From Tardiphaga sp052076105 (GTDB lineage Bacteria > Pseudomonadota > Alphaproteobacteria > Rhizobiales > Xanthobacteraceae), in contig NZ_CP197245.1 of NCBI RefSeq assembly GCF_052076105.1, positions 5,952,001 through 6,016,000 of the forward strand: a stretch of DNA of 64,000 bases, in the 5' to 3' direction. Each line of letters begins with the position of its first letter. The first letter of the stretch is position 1. The notes under the pieces were generated by a model. It was given only the letters and a program-made list of their open reading frames with translations. It was not told the DNA's origin and searched no databases. This document shows, piece after piece, positions 25,174 through 34,134 of the stretch. The translations under genes were made by a program, and so were the position numbers.

Positions 25174-27155
25174 AACTCGCCGTGCAATCGGCCTGAGAAG
25201 ATCGAGACCGGCCCGCGATCCCTGTTGTAGGCAGGGTTCACGATCAGCTGGTAGTCGACCGTAAGGGTGAAGTTCTTGTCGATGGCATAGGCGTAATAGG
25301 TTTCGAGGATGCGCTCGGTGCCGTAATTCAGCCGTCCGTCGCCGATCAGCAATCCGTTGCCGCCGGCGGCGAGGAAGTCGCGATGCGCAGCGGACAGGCC
25401 GTTGATCGCGCCGCCAAGGCCGATCGTGTCATTGGCGCGGCCCCAATGGCTGCCCTTGATCGAGACGCCGGCAGAGACGCTGCGGTCGATATCGGTGAAG
25501 GACAGGATCTCGTTCTGGCCATCGTTCCAGCTGACGCGCCCGAAGACGCCGACGTCAGTGGCAACCTGCTGCTCACCGTTGACGTAGAAGCCGTATTTGT
25601 CGCTGGCGCGGCGGATCGAGGACATCACGTCGTTGATATCCAGCGTGGGATCATTGGCCTCGATTGCCAGTGCGCCGCGATAGCTGCCGGTATTGCCGCG
25701 ATTGATGAAGGCGCCGACGCGCAGCTTGCCGGGCTGGTCGAAGATCTGGTGACGCTCTTCGAATTCGACGACCGCGCCGCCGGTTTTGAACGTCAGGACG
25801 TCGTTGTTAGGCTGCGCCGGCACCTGAAACAGGCCGGCTCGGATCGCCCAGTCCTTGCGATTCAGTTCAACGACGGCGCCGCGGGTGAAGCCCGGCAGGT
25901 CGGCTGGAAAGTCGTAAGCGGCCGATGACCACATCGCCCAGTTCATGAAATCGGCGCGCGGATCCTTGGCGTAGGAATTGCCATCGAAGAAATCACCCAC
26001 CGCGAAGCGTCCGACCGTGAGCGTGATGCGGTCGATATCGCGCTTGCCTGCCAATTGATTGGCGGCGTCGGGGACGTCTTCCTGCTCGCCGCCGAGGCCA
26101 AGTGTCTGGCGGAAGTAATAGCGCTGCATGCGAAAGCGTGGGAACGGCGCGCCGCCCTTTTGCGCCTCGCCATTAGGGAAGCCGGCGAGGCCGAGCGTGG
26201 AGTTGAGGCCGAAGCCCTGCGCCAACTCGGGATTGAGATAGAGCTCACCGCCCTGCCACAGTCGCCAGCCGAGGAACGCCGTCGTCGTAAAGGTCTCGCG
26301 CCCCTGGCCACCACCGGGAAGGCTGTTGGTGCCTTCATAAGGCGAGCGAATCCGCGGATAGGCGGACGCGATGAAGGTGGTCTGGGCGTGGACATTCCAG
26401 TCTGTCGATTCCGGCAGCGCAGTCTTGCCGGTGATGGGGGCTGACGGTGACCATGGCGGCGTGTCCCACAGCCGATAATTCAAGCCGACTTTGACGGTGT
26501 GAATATTCGGATCAACGCTCACATTCGGCAGCCCGGCCTCGCCGAGGTCATAGGTCTGCCGCATCAGATCGAGATAGGCGTATTCGGCCTTGGCGGTCCA
26601 GTTGCCGCCAACGGCAAATTCGACGCCCGCGCCGGCGGTCCAGCCGAAATGACTGCGAGTCGCCGAAGCGATGAGATCGCCGTCGGCATTGTTGAGATTG
26701 AGTTTGGTGCGCCCCCACGCCACGCCGCCGGTGACGTAAGGCATCAACGCGCCGAAGGCGTAGCCGATGCGGCCGCGTGCGGTCGCAAAATAATCGAAAG
26801 TCGTATGGAAAGGTGCTGGCATCAACCGCGCGGCGTCCTGCGGACTGCTGAACGTGGCGTCGGCCTCGAAGCCCAGCACGACATTGTTGCTGAACTGTCT
26901 GTTGTAGCCGAGCTGATAGCCGCCGATCAGACCGGTCGGCGAAGGCGGCAGGACAACGCCCTGCGCAGGCAGCGCATTGCTGCCGGGACCAAAGCTGCCG
27001 CCGCCATAGCCGATGTGACCGCCGAGATAAAACCCGGTCCAGTCGTAAACCAGGCGAGGTGCCTTCAGCGCCATGCCGGATGAAATATCGGCCGCGATCG
27101 CAGAGCCATCGAACGCCAGTGCGCCCAGCGCAAAACCCGCCAAAACGCGCTTCAC
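25170..27155 (-). CDS. outer-membrane protein: Omp25/31-like barrel fused to OprB-type carbohydrate porin
   Basis: A 661-residue protein with a signal peptide (cleavage near AIAADI, about residue 22). Residues 37-230 look like a rhizobial Omp25/31 eight-stranded barrel (YDWTGFYLGGHIGYGGG at the start, terminal strand HTVKVGLNYRLW). Residues about 253-661 resemble OprB carbohydrate-selective porins (WNVHAQTTF, LYLNPELAQGFGL, RITLTVGRFAVGDFFDGN) and end in phenylalanine as barrel proteins do. OprB porins pass sugars. A single chain carrying two barrels is unusual; the first may fold separately in the outer membrane. Confidence 0.85.
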   Translation of the reverse strand: MKRVLAGFALGALAFDGSAIAADISSGMALKAPRLVYDWTGFYLGGHIGYGGGSFGPGSNALPAQGVVLPPSPTGLIGGYQLGYNRQFSNNVVLGFEADATFSSPQDAARLMPAPFHTTFDYFATARGRIGYAFGALMPYVTGGVAWGRTKLNLNNADGDLIASATRSHFGWTAGAGVEFAVGGNWTAKAEYAYLDLMRQTYDLGEAGLPNVSVDPNIHTVKVGLNYRLWDTPPWSPSAPITGKTALPESTDWNVHAQTTFIASAYPRIRSPYEGTNSLPGGGQGRETFTTTAFLGWRLWQGGELYLNPELAQGFGLNSTLGLAGFPNGEAQKGGAPFPRFRMQRYYFRQTLGLGGEQEDVPDAANQLAGKRDIDRITLTVGRFAVGDFFDGNSYAKDPRADFMNWAMWSSAAYDFPADLPGFTRGAVVELNRKDWAIRAGLFQVPAQPNNDVLTFKTGGAVVEFEERHQIFDQPGKLRVGAFINRGNTGSYRGALAIEANDPTLDINDVMSSIRRASDKYGFYVNGEQQVATDVGVFGRVSWNDGQNEILSFTDIDRSVSAGVSIKGSHWGRANDTIGLGGAINGLSAAHRDFLAAGGNGLLIGDGRLNYGTERILETYYAYAIDKNFTLTVDYQLIVNPAYNRDRGPVSIFSGRLHGEF

Positions 27156-27462
27156 GACAATGCTCGCGAGTGGTCGGGATACTTCATGCGGCCGTCATTT
27201 CTCGCTTCAGGTCGCCGCCGATCATGCGGCGAACCGTTTGATATTCCGGGAAAATAGTCGATTCGCCCATAACAGTAGGGTGCCGAAGGGCGTCATCAGA
27301 CAAAACGAAGCAAAATGAGCGACCCGCCGACTCCTTGATTATAATTGCAACTAATTCGCAATAGCAAGAACCAACTGGAGAGACATGTTTCAGTGGCAGC
27401 GGATCATGACGGTTGGATAACAGCAGCTGGCTGGCACGCCTCGAAAGGCATTTGACGGTCGC
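27156..27462. other. intergenic region upstream of the porin
   Basis: This stretch should hold the porin promoter on the minus strand. No conserved small gene or clear operator was identified. The AT-rich part around 27330-27370 is the likely promoter position. Confidence 0.45.
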
Positions 27463-27500
27463 AAAAAAATGACCCGCCCGAGGGGACAATCGGGCGGGTC
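27463..27500 (-). terminator. rho-independent terminator of the small secreted protein gene
   Basis: On the minus strand, GACCCGCCCGATTG-TCCC-CTCGGGCGGGTC forms a strong stem followed by ATTTTTTT, 72 bases after the stop of the small secreted gene. Orientation of the T tract assigns it to that gene. Confidence 0.9.
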
Positions 27501-27571
27501 TGGTGCGACACGGGGTGGATGAGGCGCCCGTGTCGGACGCAAATCCACGTCAGTCGATCAAGAGATTAGTA

Positions 27572-27835
27572 TTAGTAGTTGCAGGTCCGGACGCGGCCGA
27601 CATAGTTGCCGTAGCCGTCATACTGGCGGACCCAGCCGCAGCGATATCCGTAACCGTAGTAGCCGTTGTTGGCGGCGATGGCGCTACCGACAACCGCGGC
27701 GCCGACAACACCGGCAGCGATGCCGAAGCCGATGCCCGGGCCCTTGGCCTGAGCCGACTGCGTGGACGAGGCCACGGTGCCGGCAGCGGTGAGAGCAACG
27801 AGAGCGAAAGCAGCAATCTTGGACTTGATCGACAT
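27572..27835 (-). CDS. small secreted glycine/tyrosine-rich protein, unknown function
   Basis: An 87-residue protein with a Sec signal peptide (hydrophobic 7-22, cleavage near AQAKG), then a hydrophobic Gly/Ala/Val stretch and a C-terminal tail with YYGYGYRCGWVRQ and GRVRTCNY containing two cysteines that could form a disulphide. Similar short secreted proteins are frequent in Bradyrhizobiaceae, without known role. It has its own terminator and is probably monocistronic and well expressed. Function is not assigned. Confidence 0.8.
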   Translation of the reverse strand: MSIKSKIAAFALVALTAAGTVASSTQSAQAKGPGIGFGIAAGVVGAAVVGSAIAANNGYYGYGYRCGWVRQYDGYGNYVGRVRTCNY

Positions 27836-28006
27836 GGGATAACTCCATCCTGTTGAAGTGCAGCCATCGTGGCCTGCATGCCCATCAGTCGGAGCCTAAA
27901 CGGATCGGGTTCGAGACCCGGTCGAACTATTTGGTTTCAGGATTATGTCGTCATCTGCACGGAATATGTCGTCGCACGAATCGCGCAATCCGCGGTTAAC
28001 CACATC

Positions 28007-28828
28007 TCACGCGTCGGGGGCCGGTTCGCGATCAAATGCCGCGACATCGAAGCGATGCATGTCAGCGAGTAATTCGCAGAACGCCTTTGCGCCGTGGGCG
28101 AGCAGCTTCTCGCCCTTGTCGGCCGATGCCTGTGTGGCGTCGCCAATCGCGCCGCTGGGATGAAGGTCTTCGGCCTGCCACGCGAATGGCGCGGGTCGGC
28201 TTGCGGAGAGCCAGCGATAGTTCTTCTCCATCGCGATCGCTGACGATGCGAAATTTGCGATCCTGTCGTTACGCACATGCTGCGGGTAGCGCGCCAGCAT
28301 GATCGACGTCTCGACAGCGCCGCCGTGAATCCCGTGACGTAACTCTTCGTCAGTGAACAGACCGTCCGGTGCACCGAATCGATTCCATCCGGTGGTGGCG
28401 ACCAGCATGCCGTATTCGGCGCGCAGGTCCTGCGCCGCGAGCGTCATGGCCGCACTGTTGCCGCCGTGGCTGGTGACGATCACGAGTTTCTGAACGCCAG
28501 CGCGCGCGACGCTTTCGCCGATCGCAGTCCAGGTCTGCAATGCGATCTCGGTTGGCAGCGTCAGCGTACCGGGAAAGGCGAGGTGTTCGGTCGAAATGCC
28601 TACGGGTTGAAGCGGCAAAAACGTCGCAGGAATATCGGCGGGCAGCAGGCGCTGAACCTCCGCGAGATAGGCTTCCGCAATCATGACATCCGTGCCGAGA
28701 GGCAGATGCGGCCCGTGCTGTTCGGTCGCGGCGAGCGGCAGCACTGCAATCCAGGAGGCCGGGTCGCTCTTGGCGATGTCGGGCCAGTGAATGGCAGTCC
28801 AGTCGCGGGGCGGCATGTTGGCAGTCAT
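28007..28828 (-). CDS. creatininase-family amidohydrolase
   Basis: A 273-residue metal-dependent hydrolase. Creatininase-family motifs are present: EQHGPHLPLGTD (Glu/His/Asp ligands), STEHLAFPGTLTLP, SHGGNSA and GGAVETSIML. The family includes creatinine amidohydrolases, formamide hydrolases such as ArfB in riboflavin/F420 synthesis and MftE-type peptidases; no cofactor or creatine genes are nearby, so the substrate is open. It is divergent from an NMT1-type ABC importer, with 88 bases between starts, and may process the imported compound. Confidence 0.85.
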   Translation of the reverse strand: MTANMPPRDWTAIHWPDIAKSDPASWIAVLPLAATEQHGPHLPLGTDVMIAEAYLAEVQRLLPADIPATFLPLQPVGISTEHLAFPGTLTLPTEIALQTWTAIGESVARAGVQKLVIVTSHGGNSAAMTLAAQDLRAEYGMLVATTGWNRFGAPDGLFTDEELRHGIHGGAVETSIMLARYPQHVRNDRIANFASSAIAMEKNYRWLSASRPAPFAWQAEDLHPSGAIGDATQASADKGEKLLAHGAKAFCELLADMHRFDVAAFDREPAPDA

Positions 28829-28916
28829 CGAGGTGCGTTTCTTTGGTCAATTTTGCAGGGTAGTCTGGCGGCAGATTGCTTCCTATCATGGGCCATAACG
28901 GTCGACGGAGTCCAAT

Positions 28917-29939
28917 ATGAGCCCGATATCCCTGTTGCGCGCGTTAACCATTGGCGCAGTGGCCATGATGGTCGCGTGGTCGCCCGCCGCAGCGGAAACC
29001 AGGCTCGATAAGGTCAGTTTCGGAACCAACTGGGTGGCCGAGGCTGAACATGGCGGCTTCTTCCAGGCAGTCGCGGACGGCACCTACAAGAATTACGGCC
29101 TCGACGTCACCATCGTGCCGGGCGGGCCGAACGTGAACAACCGCATCCTGTTGATTTCGGGCAAGCTCGACTTCTTCATGAGCGCGAACACGCTGCAATC
29201 CTTCGATGCCGTCGCCAATAATGTGCCGGTGGTTTCGGTGGCCGCAATCTTCCAGAAGGACCCGCAGGTCTTTCTCGCCCATCCCAGTCCCAAGGTGACC
29301 AAACTCGACGATCTCAAGCCGATGACGCTCTTGATCTCGAAAGAGGGCGTCGCCGGCTATTTCCAATGGATGCGGTCCGAACTCGGTTTCAGCGCATCCA
29401 AGGTCAAGCCCTACACCTATAATGCGCAGCCTTTCATCGTCGACAAGAACAGCGCGATGCAGGGCTATGTCACGTCCGAGCCGTTCGTTGTCGAGAAGCA
29501 GGCCGGATTCAAGCCGACGGTGATGCTGCTCGCGGATTACGGTTTCGACGGCTATTCGACATTGATCGAAACGCGCCGCGAATGGGTCGACAAGAAGCCG
29601 GATCTTGTCCAGCGTTTCGTCGATGCCTCGATGATCGGCTGGTACAATTATCTTTATGGCGACAACAAAGCCGCCAATGAGGTCATCAAGAAGCTCAATC
29701 CGGAAATGACCGACGAGTTGCTGGCCTATTCCATCGCCAAGATGAAGGAGTACGGCATCGTCGATTCCGGCGATACGCTGAAGGACGGCATCGGCGCGAT
29801 GAGCGATGCACGCGTCAGCAGCTTCTTTGACAAGATGTCGCGCGCCGGCGTGGTCAAGCGCGATGTCGACTATCGCAAGGGTTACACGCTGCAATTCGTC
29901 AACAAGGGCGTCGGCGTCAACCTGCGGCCGAAGAAGTAA
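28917..29939 (+). CDS. NMT1/ThiY-like ABC transporter binding protein
   Basis: A 340-residue periplasmic binding protein with a signal peptide ending WSPAAAE (about residue 26). The mature N-terminus VSFGTNWVAEAEHGGFFQAVADG is typical of the NMT1/THI5 group that binds hydroxymethylpyrimidine-like and other small heterocyclic compounds; GYVTSEPFVVEKQAG is also characteristic. First gene of a five-gene rightward run with ATPase, permease, dehydrogenase and an inhibitor-like protein. Substrate not determinable; a pyrimidine or amide compound would fit the neighbouring creatininase homologue. Confidence 0.86.
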   Translation: MSPISLLRALTIGAVAMMVAWSPAAAETRLDKVSFGTNWVAEAEHGGFFQAVADGTYKNYGLDVTIVPGGPNVNNRILLISGKLDFFMSANTLQSFDAVANNVPVVSVAAIFQKDPQVFLAHPSPKVTKLDDLKPMTLLISKEGVAGYFQWMRSELGFSASKVKPYTYNAQPFIVDKNSAMQGYVTSEPFVVEKQAGFKPTVMLLADYGFDGYSTLIETRREWVDKKPDLVQRFVDASMIGWYNYLYGDNKAANEVIKKLNPEMTDELLAYSIAKMKEYGIVDSGDTLKDGIGAMSDARVSSFFDKMSRAGVVKRDVDYRKGYTLQFVNKGVGVNLRPKK

Positions 29940-29947
29940 GCCGGCAG

Positions 29948-30754
29948 ATGGCCGATCCCGCTTTGCCTTTGAACGATATCCCCGCTGCCGTGCGCCTGCG
30001 CGGTGTCACGAAGGTCTATGACAACGGCACCATCGCACTCGGGCCACTCGATCTTGATATCCGCAAGGGCGAGTTCGTCTCGCTTCTGGGCTCATCAGGC
30101 TGCGGGAAATCCACGGCGCTGCGCCTGATCGCCGGCCTGATCGCTCCGTCCGCGGGCACTGTTGATGTCGCCGCGCGCAGCAGCGATCACCCCATCGGTT
30201 TCGTGTTCCAGGAGCCGACACTGATGCCGTGGAGCACGATCCGCGAGAATGTGCGGCTGCCCCTGAAGCTGGCGCATATGCCGGATGCTCAATCGAGTGC
30301 GCGCGTGAATGAAGTGCTTGCACAGGTCGGTCTCGCGGACTTTGCCGACGCCTATCCACGCGAATTATCGGGCGGCATGAAGATGCGGGCGTCGCTGGCC
30401 CGCGCGCTGGTGACCGAACCGGACATCCTGCTGATGGACGAGCCGTTTGCGGCGCTCGACGAGATTACGCGCTTCCGGCTCAATAATGATTTGCTGACGC
30501 TGTGGCGCGAACTCGGCAAGACGGTCATCTTCGTCACTCATTCGGTGTTCGAGTCGGTTTATCTGTCGCAGCGTGTCGTGGTGATGACCTCGCGGCCCGG
30601 TCGCGTCAGCGCCGAGTACCGTATCGAAACTGCCGAACTGCGCGACGACGCATTCCGGACCTCGGTAGCCTATGCCGGCTATTGCCGCGATGTTTCGCAG
30701 GCGCTGATGGCGGCCAGTGACCCGGCCTTCAACGACGCAAAGGCGCGGGCATGA
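29948..30754 (+). CDS. ABC transporter ATPase (NitT/TauT family)
   Basis: A 268-residue ATPase with Walker A (GSSGCGKST), signature (LSGGMKMR), Walker B (ILLMDEPFAALD) and H-loop (FVTHSVFES). It starts 8 bases after the binding-protein stop and overlaps the permease start by four bases (ATGA), so the genes form one translationally coupled set. The KMR signature variant is common in this transporter class. It powers uptake together with the flanking genes. Confidence 0.88.
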   Translation: MADPALPLNDIPAAVRLRGVTKVYDNGTIALGPLDLDIRKGEFVSLLGSSGCGKSTALRLIAGLIAPSAGTVDVAARSSDHPIGFVFQEPTLMPWSTIRENVRLPLKLAHMPDAQSSARVNEVLAQVGLADFADAYPRELSGGMKMRASLARALVTEPDILLMDEPFAALDEITRFRLNNDLLTLWRELGKTVIFVTHSVFESVYLSQRVVVMTSRPGRVSAEYRIETAELRDDAFRTSVAYAGYCRDVSQALMAASDPAFNDAKARA

Positions 30755-31587
30755 AGGGGCTGGAGCCGTTGCCGGTGGTCGACCGCGGTTCGGTCGCGCC
30801 GGGCAGGGATGTGCAATGGCAACGCATCGTCTGGCCCGTCGTCGTCTTCATCGCGGGCATCGCGCTGTGGGATTTCGTCGTCCGGATCGGCGAAATCCCG
30901 CCCTATCTGTTGCCCGGTCCCGTGCTCGTCTTTCAGACGCTGATCGCTGATTGGTCGATCCTGTCTGAATCGCTCGGTGTGACATTGCTGACAGCGCTGG
31001 AGGGGTTCATTGCCGCGGCCGTCGGTGGCATCGCATTGGCGCTGTTGTTCAACCAGTCCAAATGGCTGGAATATTCCCTGCTGCCCTATGCCATTGTGCT
31101 GCAGGTGACACCCGTCATCGCCATTGCGCCGCTGATGCTGATCTATCTGCCGCAGCAAACCGCGGTCGTTGTCTGCGCCTGGATCGTCGCGTTCTTTCCG
31201 GTGCTGGCCAATACGACGCTCGGCCTCAATTCGGTGGATCGCAATCTGGCTGGTCTGTTTCAGCTCTATCGCGCCTCGCGCTGGCAGGTGCTGCGCTATC
31301 TGAAGCTTCCGGCGGCATTGCCATTCATACTTGGCGGATTGCGCATCGCCGGCGGGTTGTCGCTGATCGGCGCAGTGGCGGCGGAAATCGCGGCGGGGGC
31401 GGCCGGTGCAGGTTCAGGCCTCGCCTATCGCATTTCCGAATCCAGCTATCGCCTCAATATTCCCCGAATGTTCGCCGCGTTATTGTTGCTGTCCGTTGCG
31501 GGGATTGTGATCTATATGCTGCTCGCGCTGGTATCCCACGTTGTATTGCGGCGCTGGCATGAGAGTGCACTGCGAAAGGAAAAATAA
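30751..31587 (+). CDS. ABC transporter permease (NitT/TauT family)
   Basis: A 278-residue inner-membrane protein with about six hydrophobic segments and the cytoplasmic EAA-like loop (LFQLYRASRWQVLRYLKLP). The late segment LSLIGAVAAEIAAGAAGAGSGLAY is typical for permeases of this family. It overlaps the ATPase gene by ATGA and its own final base overlaps the ATG of the dehydrogenase gene. Subunit of the importer at 28917-31587. Confidence 0.88.
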   Translation: MKGLEPLPVVDRGSVAPGRDVQWQRIVWPVVVFIAGIALWDFVVRIGEIPPYLLPGPVLVFQTLIADWSILSESLGVTLLTALEGFIAAAVGGIALALLFNQSKWLEYSLLPYAIVLQVTPVIAIAPLMLIYLPQQTAVVVCAWIVAFFPVLANTTLGLNSVDRNLAGLFQLYRASRWQVLRYLKLPAALPFILGGLRIAGGLSLIGAVAAEIAAGAAGAGSGLAYRISESSYRLNIPRMFAALLLLSVAGIVIYMLLALVSHVVLRRWHESALRKEK

Positions 31588-32570
31588 TGGGGACGGGAAT
31601 CTCTTCGGATAAAATCGACCTGCTGATCTACGGACCGACGAAGCCGCTGATCAATAACGGTTTCTCGGATCAGTTCGTATTGCATAAATATGAAACCCAG
31701 CACGATCTCGAGCGGCTGCCGGCGGGTGTCGCCGAGAAGATCCGCGGCATTGCTGTGACCGGTCTGGTGCCGACCAACAGCGCCGTGCTGGCGAAATATC
31801 CCAAGGTCGAGATCATCTCCTCGTTTGGCGTGGGCTACGATCACGTCGACGCTAAATATGCCGCCGAGAACAATATCCTCGTCACCAACACGCCGGATGT
31901 GCTGACTGAGGAAGTCGCTGATACGGCGCTCGGCCTGTTCATCGCCACTGCCCGCGAATTCATCAAGGCGGACAAATATGTCCGCTCGGGCCTGTGGCTG
32001 ACACAGCCTTATCCGCTCACGGTCGGCTCGCTGCGTGATCGCAAGGTCGGCATGGTGGGCATGGGCCGCATCGGCCAGGCCATTGCGCGCCGTCTCGACG
32101 CCTCGCTGGTGCCGGTGGTCTATCACTCGCGCAATCCCGCCGCAGGCGTTTCGCACAAGCACTATCCGAACCTGGTCGAGATGGCGAAGGCGGTGGATAC
32201 GCTGATCGTCATCACGCCGGGCGGAGCCTCGACGGCCAATCTCGTCAATGCGGAAGTCATGCAGGCGCTCGGTCCGCGCGGCATCATCATCAATATCGCA
32301 CGTGGCTCGGTGATTGATGAACCTGCACTGATTGCGGCGCTCAAGTCGGGCACCATTCTGGCCGCGGGCCTCGACGTGTTTGCGCAGGAGCCCAAGGTGC
32401 CGGACGAGCTGAAGGCGATGCAGAACGTGGTTCTGCTGCCGCATGTCGGCTCGGCCTCGGTGGTGACACGCAATGCGATGGATCAGCTTGTGGTCGACAA
32501 TCTCAAGCTCTGGTTTGCCGGCAAGGCGCCGACGACGCCGATTGCGGAAACACCGATAAAGGGACGCTGA
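31587..32570 (+). CDS. D-2-hydroxyacid dehydrogenase (glyoxylate/hydroxypyruvate reductase-like)
   Basis: A 327-residue NAD(P)-dependent dehydrogenase. The dinucleotide motif VGMVGMGRIGQAIARRL is followed by the catalytic Arg (NIARGSVIDE), Glu (VFAQEPKVP) and His (LLPHVGSAS) of the D-isomer-specific family. It reduces 2-oxoacids such as glyoxylate or hydroxypyruvate. The start overlaps the permease stop by one base, so it belongs to the transporter operon and may act on a product of the imported compound. The exact substrate is unknown. Confidence 0.9.
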   Translation: MGTGISSDKIDLLIYGPTKPLINNGFSDQFVLHKYETQHDLERLPAGVAEKIRGIAVTGLVPTNSAVLAKYPKVEIISSFGVGYDHVDAKYAAENNILVTNTPDVLTEEVADTALGLFIATAREFIKADKYVRSGLWLTQPYPLTVGSLRDRKVGMVGMGRIGQAIARRLDASLVPVVYHSRNPAAGVSHKHYPNLVEMAKAVDTLIVITPGGASTANLVNAEVMQALGPRGIIINIARGSVIDEPALIAALKSGTILAAGLDVFAQEPKVPDELKAMQNVVLLPHVGSASVVTRNAMDQLVVDNLKLWFAGKAPTTPIAETPIKGR

Positions 32571-32572
32571 TC

Positions 32573-33277
32573 GTGAGGCACGCGTCGGGGCGCTGTCGAT
32601 ATTTTGCGCTGGCAGTTGCCGGCGCGATGCTCGTCGGCGCCCCGACGCGCGCTCAGGATGCTGCCACCCTTCGGAAAAACATGATCGGGCAGTGGGAGCT
32701 CTCTACCACCGAGCGAAGCAAGACCTGCGTGGTGACGCTGAAGAACGATACGTCGCCGCAGGGGCTGAAGCTCGAACTCGAGCCGGATTGCGCGAAGGCG
32801 TTGCCCTTCACCAAGGACATCGCAGCCTGGAACATCAAGGGGCTCGATATCGTCCGGCTGCAGAATCCGACGGGCGAAGCGGTAATCGATTTTACCGAAG
32901 TCGAGAGCGGCATCTTCGAGGGTATTCGCACCGGCGAGGGCGTCTATATTCTGCAGAACCTGGCGGCGGCCCGCTCGCTGACCAAGTCGATGGACCAGAT
33001 GATCGGCGACTGGTCGATGGTGCGCGGCAGCGGCCGCCTGGTCTGCGGCCTGACGCTGACCAATACCGAGACGACCCAGGACAATTTCGCCGTCTTCCTG
33101 AAGCCGCGCTGCGACCCCCTGGTGGCGAATTTCAACCCCAAGCAGTGGCGTCTCGAACGCGGTGAATTGCTGATGATGTCGGCATCCGGCGAGACCTGGC
33201 ATTTCGAGGCGGATGACAACGCGCAATGGCGCCGTGTGCCTGATAGTGCCGATCCGCTGATATTGCTGCGGCAGTAG
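32573..33277 (+). CDS. secreted protein with two AprI/Inh-like (protease inhibitor fold) domains
   Basis: A 234-residue protein, GTG start two bases after the dehydrogenase stop. The signal peptide ends near TRAQDA (residue 28). Two similar halves follow, one beginning MIGQWELSTTERSKTCVVTL and the other MIGDWSMVRGSGRLVCGLTL, each with the W…C pattern of the AprI/Inh metalloprotease-inhibitor and Omp19 family. Omp19-type proteins protect against host or own proteases; no metalloprotease gene is adjacent. Position in a transporter operon is odd and may be only read-through. Confidence 0.75.
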   Translation: MRHASGRCRYFALAVAGAMLVGAPTRAQDAATLRKNMIGQWELSTTERSKTCVVTLKNDTSPQGLKLELEPDCAKALPFTKDIAAWNIKGLDIVRLQNPTGEAVIDFTEVESGIFEGIRTGEGVYILQNLAAARSLTKSMDQMIGDWSMVRGSGRLVCGLTLTNTETTQDNFAVFLKPRCDPLVANFNPKQWRLERGELLMMSASGETWHFEADDNAQWRRVPDSADPLILLRQ

Positions 33278-33433
33278 GAGCTCGCTCCGCGCCCGCTTTT
33301 GTCGCCCCTGCGAAGACGGGGGTGCCCGGATTGCGCTTTACGCATCAATCCGTCCGGCGCAAATCAGCGTCTTCGAACCTATTTCCGCTGCGCGTGACCA
33401 AGGTGAAATCGTTCAACCCAATTGGAGGGTGAG

Positions 33434-34129
33434 ATGAAATTTTTCGCCTTGGCTTTTTCGTGCCTTTTATTTTTCTCGATGCCTGCCAACGCAAATGACG
33501 CGGATACCTTCAATGCAATGGTCGCCCTGGCGAACAAGGGAGATGCAGAGGCGCAATATCATGTGGGCATGATGTACAATAATGGCATCGGCACACAACA
33601 GGATCGCAGGCAGGCCTTTGAGTGGTTTCAAAAATCGGCTGCGTCGAACGACCCGTTGGGCGCCTATAAGCTCGGTTGTTACTATGACGGGCAAGGCGCG
33701 GGCGTCGTAGAATCCGACGCCGATCAAGCTTTGAAGTACAAGCTTGTTGCGGCCGAAGCCGGCTATTCGCTCGCCCAGCACGATGTCGGCAATTTGTACG
33801 ATCGACGAGGGAACTCAGAAGAAGCGCTGAAATGGTGGAAGAAGGCGGGTGATCAGGGATATCCCGGCGCCCTCTTTGGATTGTCCCGCTTGCATTTCAT
33901 CGGAAAAGGAACGCCAAGGGATCCGTCGTTGGCGTATGCATATTTCAAACTCTCGAACATGGCGCCCGCGAAACATGTGAATGAAATGGCTGCAACGTTG
34001 TCCGAGCAGGAACTCAGAAGTGCAGAAAAGCTGATGTCCGAATGGAAGCCGCGGACAACTGCCTTAACGCTCAAGGCAAAGGGCGGTATTCGGGCAGCGG
34101 AAGAATACGTCAAAACCATCAAGAACTAA
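33434..34129 (+). CDS. secreted Sel1/TPR-like repeat protein
   Basis: A 231-residue protein with a signal peptide (cleavage near PANAND, about residue 20) and Sel1-like repeats of about 36 residues: AEAQYHVGMMYNNGIGTQQDR, PLGAYKLGCYYDGQGAG, SLAQHDVGNLYDRRG and PGALFGLSRLHFIGKGTPRD. Such repeats form alpha-alpha superhelices for protein contacts. The ATG at 33434 has a near-perfect GGAGG; TTG 33422 is ignored. Its lower GC and different codon use compared with neighbours could mean recent acquisition. Function unknown beyond scaffolding. Confidence 0.83.
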   Translation: MKFFALAFSCLLFFSMPANANDADTFNAMVALANKGDAEAQYHVGMMYNNGIGTQQDRRQAFEWFQKSAASNDPLGAYKLGCYYDGQGAGVVESDADQALKYKLVAAEAGYSLAQHDVGNLYDRRGNSEEALKWWKKAGDQGYPGALFGLSRLHFIGKGTPRDPSLAYAYFKLSNMAPAKHVNEMAATLSEQELRSAEKLMSEWKPRTTALTLKAKGGIRAAEEYVKTIKN

Positions 34130-34134
34130 GCGTT

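Noticed and set aside
33295..33330. Partial GTCGCCCCTGCG…GGGGGTGCC palindrome after the inhibitor-like gene
   Set aside because: Only one imperfect half is visible compared with the full repeats at 15171 and 19667, so it was not listed as a repeat copy.
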